NCBI RefSeq assembly: GCF_046297895.1
Contig: NZ_JBKBHC010000003.1
Coordinates: 310,001 to 374,000 of the forward strand
DNA length: 64,000 nucleotides
Source of the DNA: Ferrovibrio sp046297895
GTDB lineage: Bacteria; Pseudomonadota; Alphaproteobacteria; Ferrovibrionales; Ferrovibrionaceae
Direction of reading: 5' to 3'
In this document: one piece after another, positions 32,318-40,305 of the stretch
Layout: each line of letters opens with the position of its first letter
How positions within the stretch are numbered: position 1 is the first letter of the stretch
Translations under genes and position numbers: made by a program
The notes under the pieces: model-generated
Seen by the model: only the letters and a program-made list of their open reading frames with translations
What the model was told of the DNA's origin: nothing
The model's database searches: none

Positions 32318-32976
32318 GCAAACTCCATCCCGATGATGCGGCTCAGATCGGCCAGGGCCCGGTCCGGGTCTTCGACCTTGATGGTCTGCATGCCCATGGC
32401 GGCGGCGGGTTTCAGGTTGATGCCGAGATCGTCGAGGAACACGGCCTCAAACGGCTGGATTTCCAGCAGGGCGCAGGCGCGCTGGTAGAAGGCGGGCTCG
32501 GGCTTGCGCACGCCCACCTTGCTCGATTCCACCACGATGTCGAACAGGCGCATCACCTCGGCTATCGCGGCGGCCTTTTCCGGGCTCACCGCCATCGCCG
32601 GCCCATGGCCCAAGGGCATGTTGTTGGTCAGGCAGGCGATCTTGAAACGCGCCTTCACGGTTTTGAGGGCTGCCACCATGCGCGGGCGGATCTCGCCCGA
32701 GACCAGCTTCAGCACCTCGCGGCCATGCACGTCGTGGCCCAGCGCCCTGGCCTCGGCGGCAAAAAGCTCGCCGAAGGTATCGGCATCCACCTCGCCGCGC
32801 TCGAAGCGGGCCCAGGCGTTTGAATGGGGATTGATCGCATTCACCCCGCGCAGGAAGTCGCGCGGCAGGCCGCGCTGTTCCTCATAGCGGCGGAAGGCCT
32901 CGAAGGGCGAGGTGAGGATCACCCCGCCGAAATCCCACAATACGGCTCTGATCGGCTGGCCCGGCTCGGCGCTCAT
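32314..32976 (-). CDS. HAD-IA family hydrolase
   Basis: 220 aa. Nucleophile Asp in AVLWDFGGVI, CLTNNMP (motif II), the Lys in GVRKPEPAFY and LDDLGINLKPA (motif IV) are present. The cap sequence SPFEAFRRYEEQRGLPRDFLRGVNA and WARFERGEVDADTFGELF resembles the phosphatase half of soluble epoxide hydrolases. A phosphatase of unknown substrate, translationally coupled to the downstream acyl-CoA ligase. Confidence 0.93.
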   Translation of the reverse strand: MSAEPGQPIRAVLWDFGGVILTSPFEAFRRYEEQRGLPRDFLRGVNAINPHSNAWARFERGEVDADTFGELFAAEARALGHDVHGREVLKLVSGEIRPRMVAALKTVKARFKIACLTNNMPLGHGPAMAVSPEKAAAIAEVMRLFDIVVESSKVGVRKPEPAFYQRACALLEIQPFEAVFLDDLGINLKPAAAMGMQTIKVEDPDRALADLSRIIGMEFA

Positions 32977-33041
32977 CGGCTCTTTTTGCGTGCGGTGCGT
33001 TTCCCTAACGGCAACGCCTTACGCGCACGTAAAGCCCTGCC

Positions 33042-35417
33042 TTATCCGCACTTACTATAGCCGCAGGAGGTGCAGGTGTCGCAACCCTCGGCGCGGATCA
33101 GGCCGGGCTGGCCGCATTTCGGGCACTGGCGCAAACCGGACAGAGGCTTCGGCGTTTCTGCATTGGCGGCCAGCGCCAGCACGGCCTTTTCCTCGCGCTG
33201 CGCGTTGGGATCGGCCATGAAGCCGATCTCGATCAGGTGGCGCTCGATCACCTCGCCGATGGCCGCCAGCAGCGAGGGCACGTAGCGCCCGCCCATCCAG
33301 TGGCCGCCGCGCGGATCGAACACGGCCTTCAGCTCCTCCACCACGAAGCTGACATCGCCGCCGCGCCGGAACACCGCCGACATCATGCGGGTCAGCGCCA
33401 CGGTCCAGGCGTAATGCTCGGTGTTCTTGGAGTTGATGAACACCTCGAAGGGGCGCACGCGGCCATCCTGGATGATGTCGTTCAGCGTGATGTACATCGC
33501 GTGTTCGGATTCCGGCCAGGTGATCTTGTAGGTGCGGCCGGGCAGGGCCTCGGGCCGGTCCAGCGGCTTGGTCATGTAGACGACGCCGCTGCCAGACAAC
33601 GACTGCGCGGCGGGATCGCGCGAGCGCGTCGCCTCCACCGGGCGCAGTTCGGCCGGCCGCGCGGCAGGGGCCAGCGGCAGTTCGGCCTGCTGCGCGGTCT
33701 CGGCCGGTTTCTTCTTCTCGTCCTTCTTCACGGTCAGCACCGAGCCGGTGATGTCGTTCGGCCGATAGGTGGTGCAGCCCTTGCAGCCCTGCTCGTAGGC
33801 CATGGCATAGACGTCCTTGAAGGCATCGAAATCGATGTCTTCCGGCACGTTGATGGTCTTGGAGATCGAGCTGTCGATGTATTTCTGCACGGCGGCCTGC
33901 ACGCGCACATGGTCGGCCGGGCTCAAATCCTGCGCCGTCACGAAGGCCTCGGTCAGCGGCGCGTTTTCGCCCCTGATCTGGCGATAGAGGCGATAGGCGT
34001 AATCGCTCACCTCTTCCTGCTGGCGGCTGCCATCGGGCAACAGCACGCTGCGCATATAGGTGAAGCTGAATACCGGCTCCAGCCCCGACGAGATGTTGTC
34101 GGCGAACAGCGAGATGGTGCCGGTCGGTGCGATCGAGGTCAGCAGCGCGTTGCGGATGCCATGCTGCGCGATCGCCGCGCGCACGTCCTCGTCCAGTTCA
34201 GCTATGCTCTCGCCGGCCAGGTAGGCGTCCCTGTCGAACAGCGGAAACGCGCCTTTTTCGCGGGCCAGTTCGACAGACGTGAGATAGGCCACGCGCTGCA
34301 GCCGCTTCATCCAGCTCTCGATCAGCCTGATCGAGGCGGCCGAGCCATAGCGCGCGCCCACCATGATCAGGGCGTCGGCCAGGCCGGTGATCCCCAGGCC
34401 GATGCGGCGCTTGGCCTGGGCCTCGTGCTGCTGCTGCTCCAGCGGGAAGCGCGAGACGTCGATGGTGTTGTCCATCATGCGCACGGCGCTGCGCACCAGC
34501 CGCTCCAGCGCCTCGATATCCAGTTCCGCCTCGGCCTCGAAGGGCTTTTTCACCAGCCGCGCCAGGTTGATCGAGCCCAGCAGGCAGGCGCCATAGGGCG
34601 GCAGGGGCTGTTCGCCGCAGGGATTGGTGGCGGCGATGGTCTCGCAGTAATGCAGGTTGTTGCGGCGGTTGATGCGGTCGATGAAGATCACGCCGGGCTC
34701 GGCGTAAGAGTAGGTCGCCCGCATGATCTTGTCCCACAATTCGCGGGCCTGCACGGTGCGATAGGCGGTGCCGTTGAATTTCAGTTCCCAGGGCAGGTTC
34801 TGCTTCACGGCCGCCATGAAGGCATCGGTCACCAGCACCGAAAGGTTGAACATGCGCAGGCGGCCCGGCTCGCGCTTGGCCTCGATGAAGGCCTCGATAT
34901 CCGGATGGTCGCAGCGCAGGGTGGCCATCATGGCGCCGCGCCGGCTGCCAGCCGACATGATGGTGCGGCACATCGCGTCCCACACATCCATGAAACTGAG
35001 CGGGCCCGAGGCATCGGCGCCCACGCCCTTCACCGGCGCGCCGCGCGGCCGCAAAGTCGAAAAGTCATAGCCGATGCCGCCGCCCTGCTGCATCGTGAGG
35101 GCGGCTTCCTTCAGATGCTCGAAGATGCCGCCCATGTCGTCGGGGATCGTGCCCATGACGAAGCAGTTGAACAGGGTCACGTTGCGCCCGGTGCCCGCGC
35201 CGGCCACGATGCGGCCCGCCGGCAGGAACCGGAAATCCTCCAGCGCCGCATAGAAATCCTGCTCCCACTGCGCCGGATCCTTTTCGGCCACGGCCAGGGC
35301 CTTGGCGATGCGGCGCCAGGTGTCGGGGATGGCGAGGTCGAGCGGATTCCCGTCCGGTCCCTTGAACCGGTACTTCATGTCCCAGATTTGCTGCGAAATC
35401 GGCGCGATGGGCGACAT
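33042..35417 (-). CDS. nrdJ: adenosylcobalamin-dependent ribonucleoside-diphosphate reductase (class II)
   Basis: 791 aa. It reduces ribonucleotides to deoxyribonucleotides using adenosylcobalamin. Key blocks: FLPAGRIVAGAGTG, TLFNCFVMGTIPDDMGGIFEHLKEAALTMQQGGGIGYDFS, the radical loop NPCGEQPLPPYGACLLGSINL, SIAPTGTISLFADNISSGLEP and CKGCTTYRPND. The C-terminus is a zinc ribbon (CPKCGQPG, then CDTCTSCGYSKCG) that likely recycles the active-site thiols. Start taken at ATG 35417 (MSPIAPISQQIWDMKYRF). No other ribonucleotide reductase is in the window. An NrdR box stands ~155 bp upstream. Together with meaB it suggests a B12-using cell. Confidence 0.96.
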   Translation of the reverse strand: MSPIAPISQQIWDMKYRFKGPDGNPLDLAIPDTWRRIAKALAVAEKDPAQWEQDFYAALEDFRFLPAGRIVAGAGTGRNVTLFNCFVMGTIPDDMGGIFEHLKEAALTMQQGGGIGYDFSTLRPRGAPVKGVGADASGPLSFMDVWDAMCRTIMSAGSRRGAMMATLRCDHPDIEAFIEAKREPGRLRMFNLSVLVTDAFMAAVKQNLPWELKFNGTAYRTVQARELWDKIMRATYSYAEPGVIFIDRINRRNNLHYCETIAATNPCGEQPLPPYGACLLGSINLARLVKKPFEAEAELDIEALERLVRSAVRMMDNTIDVSRFPLEQQQHEAQAKRRIGLGITGLADALIMVGARYGSAASIRLIESWMKRLQRVAYLTSVELAREKGAFPLFDRDAYLAGESIAELDEDVRAAIAQHGIRNALLTSIAPTGTISLFADNISSGLEPVFSFTYMRSVLLPDGSRQQEEVSDYAYRLYRQIRGENAPLTEAFVTAQDLSPADHVRVQAAVQKYIDSSISKTINVPEDIDFDAFKDVYAMAYEQGCKGCTTYRPNDITGSVLTVKKDEKKKPAETAQQAELPLAPAARPAELRPVEATRSRDPAAQSLSGSGVVYMTKPLDRPEALPGRTYKITWPESEHAMYITLNDIIQDGRVRPFEVFINSKNTEHYAWTVALTRMMSAVFRRGGDVSFVVEELKAVFDPRGGHWMGGRYVPSLLAAIGEVIERHLIEIGFMADPNAQREEKAVLALAANAETPKPLSGLRQCPKCGQPGLIRAEGCDTCTSCGYSKCG

Positions 35418-35571
35418 ACGGGAATCCTGAAAAAGAGACGAATGCAAACAGGCGGCGCGGAAGGCAAAAACCGCCCGCGGCCGCAGCCTTCTGACTCTAT
35501 CGCCCAAGGGGGCAGAGTCCAGTGTAATGTTCTCTTAATGTTTCTACAGATTGATCAACCGGCCAGTGCGG

Positions 35572-35585
35572 CACAATATGTTGTG
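35572..35585. promoter_or_regulatory. NrdR box upstream of nrdJ
   Basis: CACAATATGTTGTG matches the NrdR consensus (ACACWATATWGTGT type) with a single asymmetric base. NrdR represses ribonucleotide reductase genes when dATP is high. The partner box usually ~31 bp away is only weakly visible around 35540-35555. Confidence 0.7.
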
Positions 35586-35603
35586 AAGCCTCGAGAATCC
35601 GGC

Positions 35604-35656
35604 TTATCCCCACGATCCGCAGGCAGGCGTTTTGAAGTTATCCCGGATTTTCCACA
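35604..35656 (+). promoter_or_regulatory. DnaA-box-like cluster upstream of nrdJ
   Basis: TTATCCCCA (35604-35612) and TTTTCCACA (35648-35656) are each one base from the DnaA consensus TTATCCACA; a poorer TTATCCCGG lies at 35638. DnaA binding at nrd promoters is known in other bacteria; here it is inferred. Confidence 0.35.
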
Positions 35657-35673
35657 GGGGCGCCACACCCGTT

Positions 35674-35820
35674 CGTCATTCCCGCGAAAGCGGGAATCCC
35701 ATTTTGCTGGATCGAGAATGAAAATGGGACCCCGGTTCTGCGCTGCGCTTCGGCCAGGGTGACGTCTCTTGTTGAGCGTCCTCGTTGTAACGTCATCCCG
35801 GGTTTGACCCGGGATCCCAT
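35674..35820. repeat. composite palindromic intergenic repeat, copy 3
   Basis: CGTCATTCCCGCGAAAGCGG on the left and CGTCATCCCGGGTTTGACCC on the right, each palindromic, around ~90 bp that also contain ATGGGACCCCGGTTCTGCGC and a CTGCGCTTCGGCCAGG hairpin. It lies between nrdJ and the oxidoreductase gene. Confidence 0.8.
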
Positions 35821-35830
35821 TTCCGAAGCC

Positions 35831-36457
35831 TTACCCGAGCTTGAGCAGGTTCAGCCCCGGCAGCGGGCCGCCGGGAAACTGCTGCAGCCGGCCGCCGGCG
35901 GAAAGGCTGCCGAGATCGACGGGCGCGAAGCCCAGACGTTCGGCCAGCGCCGCCACCTCGGCCTTGGCTTGCACATCGTTGCCCGAGAGGAATACCACGC
36001 GGTTGCCGCCGGCTGTGCGCGGATCGGAGGCCAGCACGGCGGTGGGCAGCGTGTTGAAGGCTTTCACCAGCCGCGCGCCGGGCAGCATGTCGGCCACCAC
36101 CTCGCTGGAGATGCGGCCGTTCAGCTCGGCCAGGCGGAAACCGGGCTGGATCACCGGGTTGTTGGCGTCGATCACAATGCGCCCGTTCCAGTCGGGCAGG
36201 CCGCTCAGGGCGGTTTCAAGCTGTGCCCAGTAGACCGAGACGAACACGATATCGGCCCGGGCTGCCTCCTGCACGCTGCCGGCGCGCACGGTCGGGCCCA
36301 GCGCCTTGGCCGTGTCGATCAGCGTCTCCGCGCCGCGGCTGTTGCTGATGATGGTGTCGATTTTCGCCGCCGCCAGCCGCGTGGCGAAGGCCTGGCCGAT
36401 ATTGCCGGCACCGATGATGCCGATTGTGCTGCTCGGCGTGATGTGGCTGCTGCTCAT
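35831..36457 (-). CDS. NADPH-dependent F420 reductase-like oxidoreductase
   Basis: 208 aa. IGIIGAGNIGQAFATRLAAA is the Rossmann start; NSRGAETLIDTAKALGP, IVIDANNPV, LVKAFNTLPTAVLASDP and VVFLSGNDVQAKAEVAALAERLGFAPVDLGSL match the FNO-like (COG2085) family. Alphaproteobacteria lack F420 as a rule, so a NAD(P)H-dependent reductase of another substrate is likelier. It is 27 bp after the SDR gene, in one operon divergent from a LysR gene. Confidence 0.88.
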   Translation of the reverse strand: MSSSHITPSSTIGIIGAGNIGQAFATRLAAAKIDTIISNSRGAETLIDTAKALGPTVRAGSVQEAARADIVFVSVYWAQLETALSGLPDWNGRIVIDANNPVIQPGFRLAELNGRISSEVVADMLPGARLVKAFNTLPTAVLASDPRTAGGNRVVFLSGNDVQAKAEVAALAERLGFAPVDLGSLSAGGRLQQFPGGPLPGLNLLKLG

Positions 36458-36484
36458 GTCGCGTGCTCCTTGCCTGAGGGGGAT

Positions 36485-37237
36485 TTAAGCGGCGAAGCCG
36501 CCATCGACGCGCAGGTTGGCACCGGTGATGAAGCTGGAATCCGGCCCGGCGAGATAGGCCACGAAACCGGCGATCTCGGCCGGCGCGGCGTAACGCTGCA
36601 GGGCAGTCAGGCCGCGCACGGCGTCGGCGAAGGGGCCCGAGGCCGGGTTCATGTCGGTGTCGGTGGGGCCGGGCAGGATGTTGTTCACCGTGATGCCGCG
36701 CGGGCCAAGGTCGCGTGCCATCGCCTGGGTCATGCCGGCCAGCGCACCCTTGGTCAGCGCATAGACCGCGATGCCGGCATAGGGCACGTATTCGCTGTGG
36801 ACGCTGCCCACGTTGATGATGCGGCCGCCGGCCTGCATGCGGCGCGCGGCTTCCTGCGCCGCCACGAAGGCGCCCTTTACGTTCACTGCCACCAGGCGGT
36901 CGAAATCCGCCAGCGGAATCTCGCCGGTCATGCCCTGCGCCGCCGCGCCGGCATTGTTCACCAGGATGTCGATGCGGCTCAGCGCCGCCACCGTCTGCGC
37001 CACGGCGGCCTGCACGGCTGCGGCATCGCCGGCATCGGCGCGGATCGCCAGTGCCCGGCCGCCGGATGCCGCGATCTCGTGGGCCAGGGCTTCGGCCTTG
37101 TCGGCCGAGGCGCTGTAGGTGAAGGCGACGGCGGCACCGTCGGCCGCCAGGCGTTTGACGATGGCGGCGCCGATGCTGCGCGAGCCGCCGGTGACGAGGG
37201 CGACCTTGTTGGCGAGGGGCTGGGTGAGGGTGGTCAT
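36485..37237 (-). CDS. SDR family oxidoreductase
   Basis: 250 aa. Cofactor motif ALVTGGSRSIGAAIVKRL, NNAGAAAQG, catalytic Ser in INVGSVHSE, Tyr/Lys in YALTKGALAGM, and C-terminal FITGANLRVDGGFAA. A classical 3-oxoacyl-ACP-reductase-like short-chain dehydrogenase, probably NADPH-dependent. The start at ATG 37237 has CGGAG 8 nt upstream and is preferred to the one seven codons earlier. Divergent from the LysR gene at 37362, which probably controls it. Confidence 0.92.
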   Translation of the reverse strand: MTTLTQPLANKVALVTGGSRSIGAAIVKRLAADGAAVAFTYSASADKAEALAHEIAASGGRALAIRADAGDAAAVQAAVAQTVAALSRIDILVNNAGAAAQGMTGEIPLADFDRLVAVNVKGAFVAAQEAARRMQAGGRIINVGSVHSEYVPYAGIAVYALTKGALAGMTQAMARDLGPRGITVNNILPGPTDTDMNPASGPFADAVRGLTALQRYAAPAEIAGFVAYLAGPDSSFITGANLRVDGGFAA

Positions 37238-37301
37238 GGCTTTGCTCCGTTGGATCATCGCGGGGGTTGCGATGGGGCAAAGCTAGGCCGGAAATTACTT
37301 C

Positions 37302-37320
37302 CGTATTAGCTGGTAATACG
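37302..37320. promoter_or_regulatory. LysR-type operator between SDR and LysR genes
   Basis: Perfect inverted repeat CGTATTA-N5-TAATACG lies midway in the 124-bp divergent region, AT-rich for this genome. Its core ATTA-N5-TAAT is a good LysR box. A further degenerate half-site follows around 37335-37350. Confidence 0.65.
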
Positions 37321-37361
37321 GTATTTTACTTTCAAGTATTAATTGAAAATAGCGCGATCCA

Positions 37362-38285
37362 ATGGAAAGCCTCGTCAACCTGGAATCCTTCGTCAAAAGC
37401 GCCGAGCTGGCCGGTTTTTCTTCCGCCGCCCGCCGGCTCGGGCTGACGCCGGCGGCGGTCAGCCGCAATGTCGCCGCGCTGGAGGCCAATCTGGGCGTGC
37501 GGCTGTTTCAGCGCAGCACGCGGCGGCTCACACTCACCGAGGCGGGCGAGCGCTTCCTGCAATCGGTCGTCGGCGGGCTGGAGAGCATCCAGGCCGCCAT
37601 CGCCGGCGTATCGGCCGATCATGCCACCCCCGCCGGGCTGTTGAAGGTCAGCCTCGCGCCCGGTTTCGGCATGGACTACATCCTGCCCATGCTGCCGGCC
37701 TTCCGCGCCCGCTATCCCCAGGTGAAGATCGACTGGCATTTCGAGAACCGTCATGTCGACCTTATCGCCGAAGGCTACGACGCCGCCATCGGCGGCGGTT
37801 TCGATCTCACGCCCGGCGTGGTGGCGCGCGAGTTGGCGCGGGCCCATGTCGTCGCCGTGGCCGCGCCCGCCTATATGAAAGGCCGCAAGCCGCCGAAACG
37901 GCCGGAAGACCTGGGCGGATTTGACTGCATCGGCATGCGTTCGCCGCAGACCGGCCGCGTCCGCAACTGGGCTTTGCGCGGCGGACGCGGGCGCGAGACC
38001 GCCCTGCCGCTCGATCCGCAGATCACGCTGAACGATCCCGATGCCATCTGCCGCGCTGCGCGCATGGGACTGGGCGTGGCGATGGTGGCGATGCCCAATG
38101 CACTGGCCGATCTCGAAGCTGGCCGGCTGCTGCGCCTGCTGCCTGGCTGGTATGCCGATCTGGGACCGATCTCGCTGTATTTCTCCAGCCGCAGCCAGAT
38201 GCCGGGCAAGCTGCGCGCCTTTGTCGATTTCGTGACCGAACAGTTCCGCCGCCAGGACCTGACGAAACGCTTCTCGGCGATCTAG
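37362..38285 (+). CDS. LysR family transcriptional regulator
   Basis: 307 aa. The N-terminal helix-turn-helix (MESLVNLESFVKSAELAGFSSAARRLGLTPAAVSRNVAALEANLGVRLFQRSTRRLTLTEAG) and the effector domain (LLKVSLAPGFGMDYILPMLPAFRARYPQVKIDWHFENRHVDLIAEGYDAAIGGG) are of the type that controls divergent SDR/oxidoreductase genes. Its stop shares a CTAG with that of the convergent plsC. Inducer unknown. Confidence 0.94.
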   Translation: MESLVNLESFVKSAELAGFSSAARRLGLTPAAVSRNVAALEANLGVRLFQRSTRRLTLTEAGERFLQSVVGGLESIQAAIAGVSADHATPAGLLKVSLAPGFGMDYILPMLPAFRARYPQVKIDWHFENRHVDLIAEGYDAAIGGGFDLTPGVVARELARAHVVAVAAPAYMKGRKPPKRPEDLGGFDCIGMRSPQTGRVRNWALRGGRGRETALPLDPQITLNDPDAICRAARMGLGVAMVAMPNALADLEAGRLLRLLPGWYADLGPISLYFSSRSQMPGKLRAFVDFVTEQFRRQDLTKRFSAI

Positions 38286-39013
38286 GCCTCCATCCCCGCC
38301 CGCGTCTCCGCTTCCAGCGCCGCCTGCGCGGTCTCGATGTCGCTCTCCAGCCGCGTCATGAATGTCTCGCGGTCCAGCCCCGCTGGGATCGCTGGCAAAA
38401 AGCGCATCACGATGGTGCCGGCCGGGCGCTTCAGGCCATGCTTGGGCCAGAAGAAGCCGGAATTGAGCGCCACCGGCACCACGGGGATCTTCAGGTCGCG
38501 ATAGAGCGCCGCCACGCCGGGCTGGTAATCGTGCGCCTGGCCGGGCAGGGTGCGCGTGCCCTGCGGGAAGATGATCAGCTTGCGGCCCTCGGCCACCGCG
38601 TCGCGCGCGCTTTTCAGCATGCTTTTAAGCGCCTTGGCGCCGCCTGAGCGGTCGACGGCGATCATGCCCTGGATGCGGCACAGCGCGCCGTAGATCGGGA
38701 TGCGCAGCAATTCCTGCTTCATCACGATGGCCGGGCCGCGAAACAGCGCCAGCACGATGGCGGTATCCCACAGCGACTGGTGCTTGGAGGCGATCAGCAC
38801 CGCGCCCGGCGGCACGGTCTCCATGCCCTCGATGCGATAGGTGATGCCCGCGATCAGACGCAGCAGGAGATTGATGCTGTCGGACCAGAATTTGCCGATG
38901 GCGAAGATATGCTCCCGCCTGCCCAGTGCGAGCGGGATCAGGCTGTAGAACGCCACCAGCGTGCTCCAGCCCAGGAACAGGATCTGGAAGACCAGCCCGC
39001 GCAGCCAGCTCAT
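38282..39013 (-). CDS. plsC: 1-acyl-sn-glycerol-3-phosphate acyltransferase
   Basis: 243 aa, one N-terminal membrane segment (about residues 5-28). The acyltransferase HX4D box is HQSLWD, followed by KQELLRIPIYGALCRIQGMIAVDR and FPQGTRTLPGQ. It makes phosphatidic acid from lysophosphatidate. Last of the ftsE-ftsX-gmhB-ydcF-plsC operon; its ATG overlaps the ydcF-like stop (ATGA). Confidence 0.93.
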   Translation of the reverse strand: MSWLRGLVFQILFLGWSTLVAFYSLIPLALGRREHIFAIGKFWSDSINLLLRLIAGITYRIEGMETVPPGAVLIASKHQSLWDTAIVLALFRGPAIVMKQELLRIPIYGALCRIQGMIAVDRSGGAKALKSMLKSARDAVAEGRKLIIFPQGTRTLPGQAHDYQPGVAALYRDLKIPVVPVALNSGFFWPKHGLKRPAGTIVMRFLPAIPAGLDRETFMTRLESDIETAQAALEAETRAGMEA

Positions 39014-39735
39014 TCGACAACTTTCTGTTCAGGCGCCTTGCGCGCAGTACTCTCGGCTACCGTTTCCTCCAGCCAGTCGTCCAGATGCGCGCGCAGCAGG
39101 GCGGCCGCGTATTTGCTGTATTCGCCCAGCAGGAACAGCGTCGCCGTGCGACGCTGCCACCAATCCTCCACCCGCATGGCATCCGAGCGCACCGGATGCG
39201 GCAGCACGGCGATGTCGTCCAGGCGCCGGCGGAATTCCGCCATGGCACGCGGCATGTGATAGTTCGCCGTCACCACGCGCAAGGATTTGTAGCCGCGCGC
39301 CCGCGCCCAGCTCGCCGCCTCCACGGCGTTGCCCGCCGTATCCTCGGCCTCGAAACCCAGATCCACGCAGCAGTCGAACAGCATCTGCAGGTCGATGCCG
39401 CTCCAGCTATTCGAGGCCTGGGCCGAATCCGGCATGGCCGGAATCGCCGCCTGCATCAGCGAGGCCTTTGTCGTGGTGGGCGCCACGCCCGAGACCAGCA
39501 GGCGCTCGGCCTTGCCCTCATGCAGCAGGCGCAGGGCCGAGCTTAAGCGCACCGCGCCGCCGGTCAGCACCACGATGGCATCGGTCTTCGCCTCGCTGTC
39601 GGGCGGGGTGAAGGTGTCCACGCGGTCCAGATAGGCCAGCGCGCCGCCCAGCCACAGCAGGGCCACGGCGCAGAGCGCGACGGCCCAGCGGAACAGGCGG
39701 GTGGAAAGCGGGGTATCGGAACTACGGCGGGCCAT
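39010..39735 (-). CDS. YdcF/ElyC family (DUF218) protein
   Basis: 241 aa. A membrane anchor at ~15-36 is followed by the DUF218 domain: DAIVVLTGGAVRLSSALRLLHEGKAERLLVSGV, then FEAEDTAGNAVEAASWARARGYKSLRVVTANYHMPRAMAEFRR. Such proteins affect envelope integrity (ElyC in E. coli) but the chemistry is unclear. Its ATG shares one base with the gmhB-like stop. Confidence 0.9.
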   Translation of the reverse strand: MARRSSDTPLSTRLFRWAVALCAVALLWLGGALAYLDRVDTFTPPDSEAKTDAIVVLTGGAVRLSSALRLLHEGKAERLLVSGVAPTTTKASLMQAAIPAMPDSAQASNSWSGIDLQMLFDCCVDLGFEAEDTAGNAVEAASWARARGYKSLRVVTANYHMPRAMAEFRRRLDDIAVLPHPVRSDAMRVEDWWQRRTATLFLLGEYSKYAAALLRAHLDDWLEETVAESTARKAPEQKVVE

Positions 39736-40298
39736 CAGGGTCGTGGTGTTTCGCTTTGTTCGTCCAGCAGGCGTGCCACCGCATCGGGCAGCGATTCGGC
39801 AATCGTCACCGGCAGCACGGCCTCTGGCAAGCCGGCGGCCTGGGTCTTTTTGCCCTTGCCGGTGCGCACCAGGATGCGGCGGCAGCCGGCGGCGGCGGCG
39901 GCCTGCAGGTCGGTGATCGCGTCGCCGATGAACACGGTTTCCTCCGGCGTGGCGCGGAACTGCCGCATCGCCTCGCGCAGCATGCCGGGGCCGGGCTTGC
40001 GCCGGTCGGTGACTGCCCAGGGCGGATCGGGGGCGAAGAAGATCGCGTCGATGCGGGCGCCGGCCGGCGCGATGCGGTCGCGCAGGTCGTCATGGATGCG
40101 GGCCAGCATCGCCTCGTCGATGATGCCCTTGCCCACGCAGGCCTGGTTGGTGCAGAGCGCCACCGGCCAGCCGCGCGCGTTCAGCCGCGCAATCGCCTCG
40201 CCCACGCCGGGCAGCAGGATCAGCTCGGCGGGCGACTTCACGTAATCGTCGGGATAATCCTGGTTCAGCACGCCGTCGCGGTCCAAGAGGATCAGCAT
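39735..40298 (-). CDS. HAD phosphatase, GmhB-like
   Basis: 187 aa. LLDRDGVLNQD (catalytic Asp pair), LCTNQACVGKGI, RRKPGPGMLREA and FIGDAITDLQAAAAAG place it with D-glycero-D-manno-heptose-1,7-bisphosphate 7-phosphatase and histidinol phosphatases. The loop that holds Cys-His zinc ligands in E. coli GmhB reads FFAPDPPWAVTDRRKP here, with no Cys, so the zinc site is lost. Role in LPS heptose synthesis is inferred from family and its place beside ftsEX and ydcF. Confidence 0.87.
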   Translation of the reverse strand: MLILLDRDGVLNQDYPDDYVKSPAELILLPGVGEAIARLNARGWPVALCTNQACVGKGIIDEAMLARIHDDLRDRIAPAGARIDAIFFAPDPPWAVTDRRKPGPGMLREAMRQFRATPEETVFIGDAITDLQAAAAAGCRRILVRTGKGKKTQAAGLPEAVLPVTIAESLPDAVARLLDEQSETPRP

Positions 40299-40305
40299 TC
40301 TCGCC

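Noticed and set aside
35418..35570. Cobalamin riboswitch upstream of the B12-dependent nrdJ
   Set aside because: No B12-box (GCCACTG-type) and no long structured leader; the NrdR box explains regulation better.
33237..35762. 841-codon open frame on the plus strand opposite nrdJ
   Set aside because: It is a codon-bias shadow in high-GC DNA (His/Arg/Gln/Gly-rich, no motifs), while the minus strand encodes a complete class II ribonucleotide reductase.
36216..37280. 354-codon minus-strand frame across the SDR and F420-reductase-like genes
   Set aside because: It is out of phase with both genes, which carry complete catalytic motifs in their own frames.
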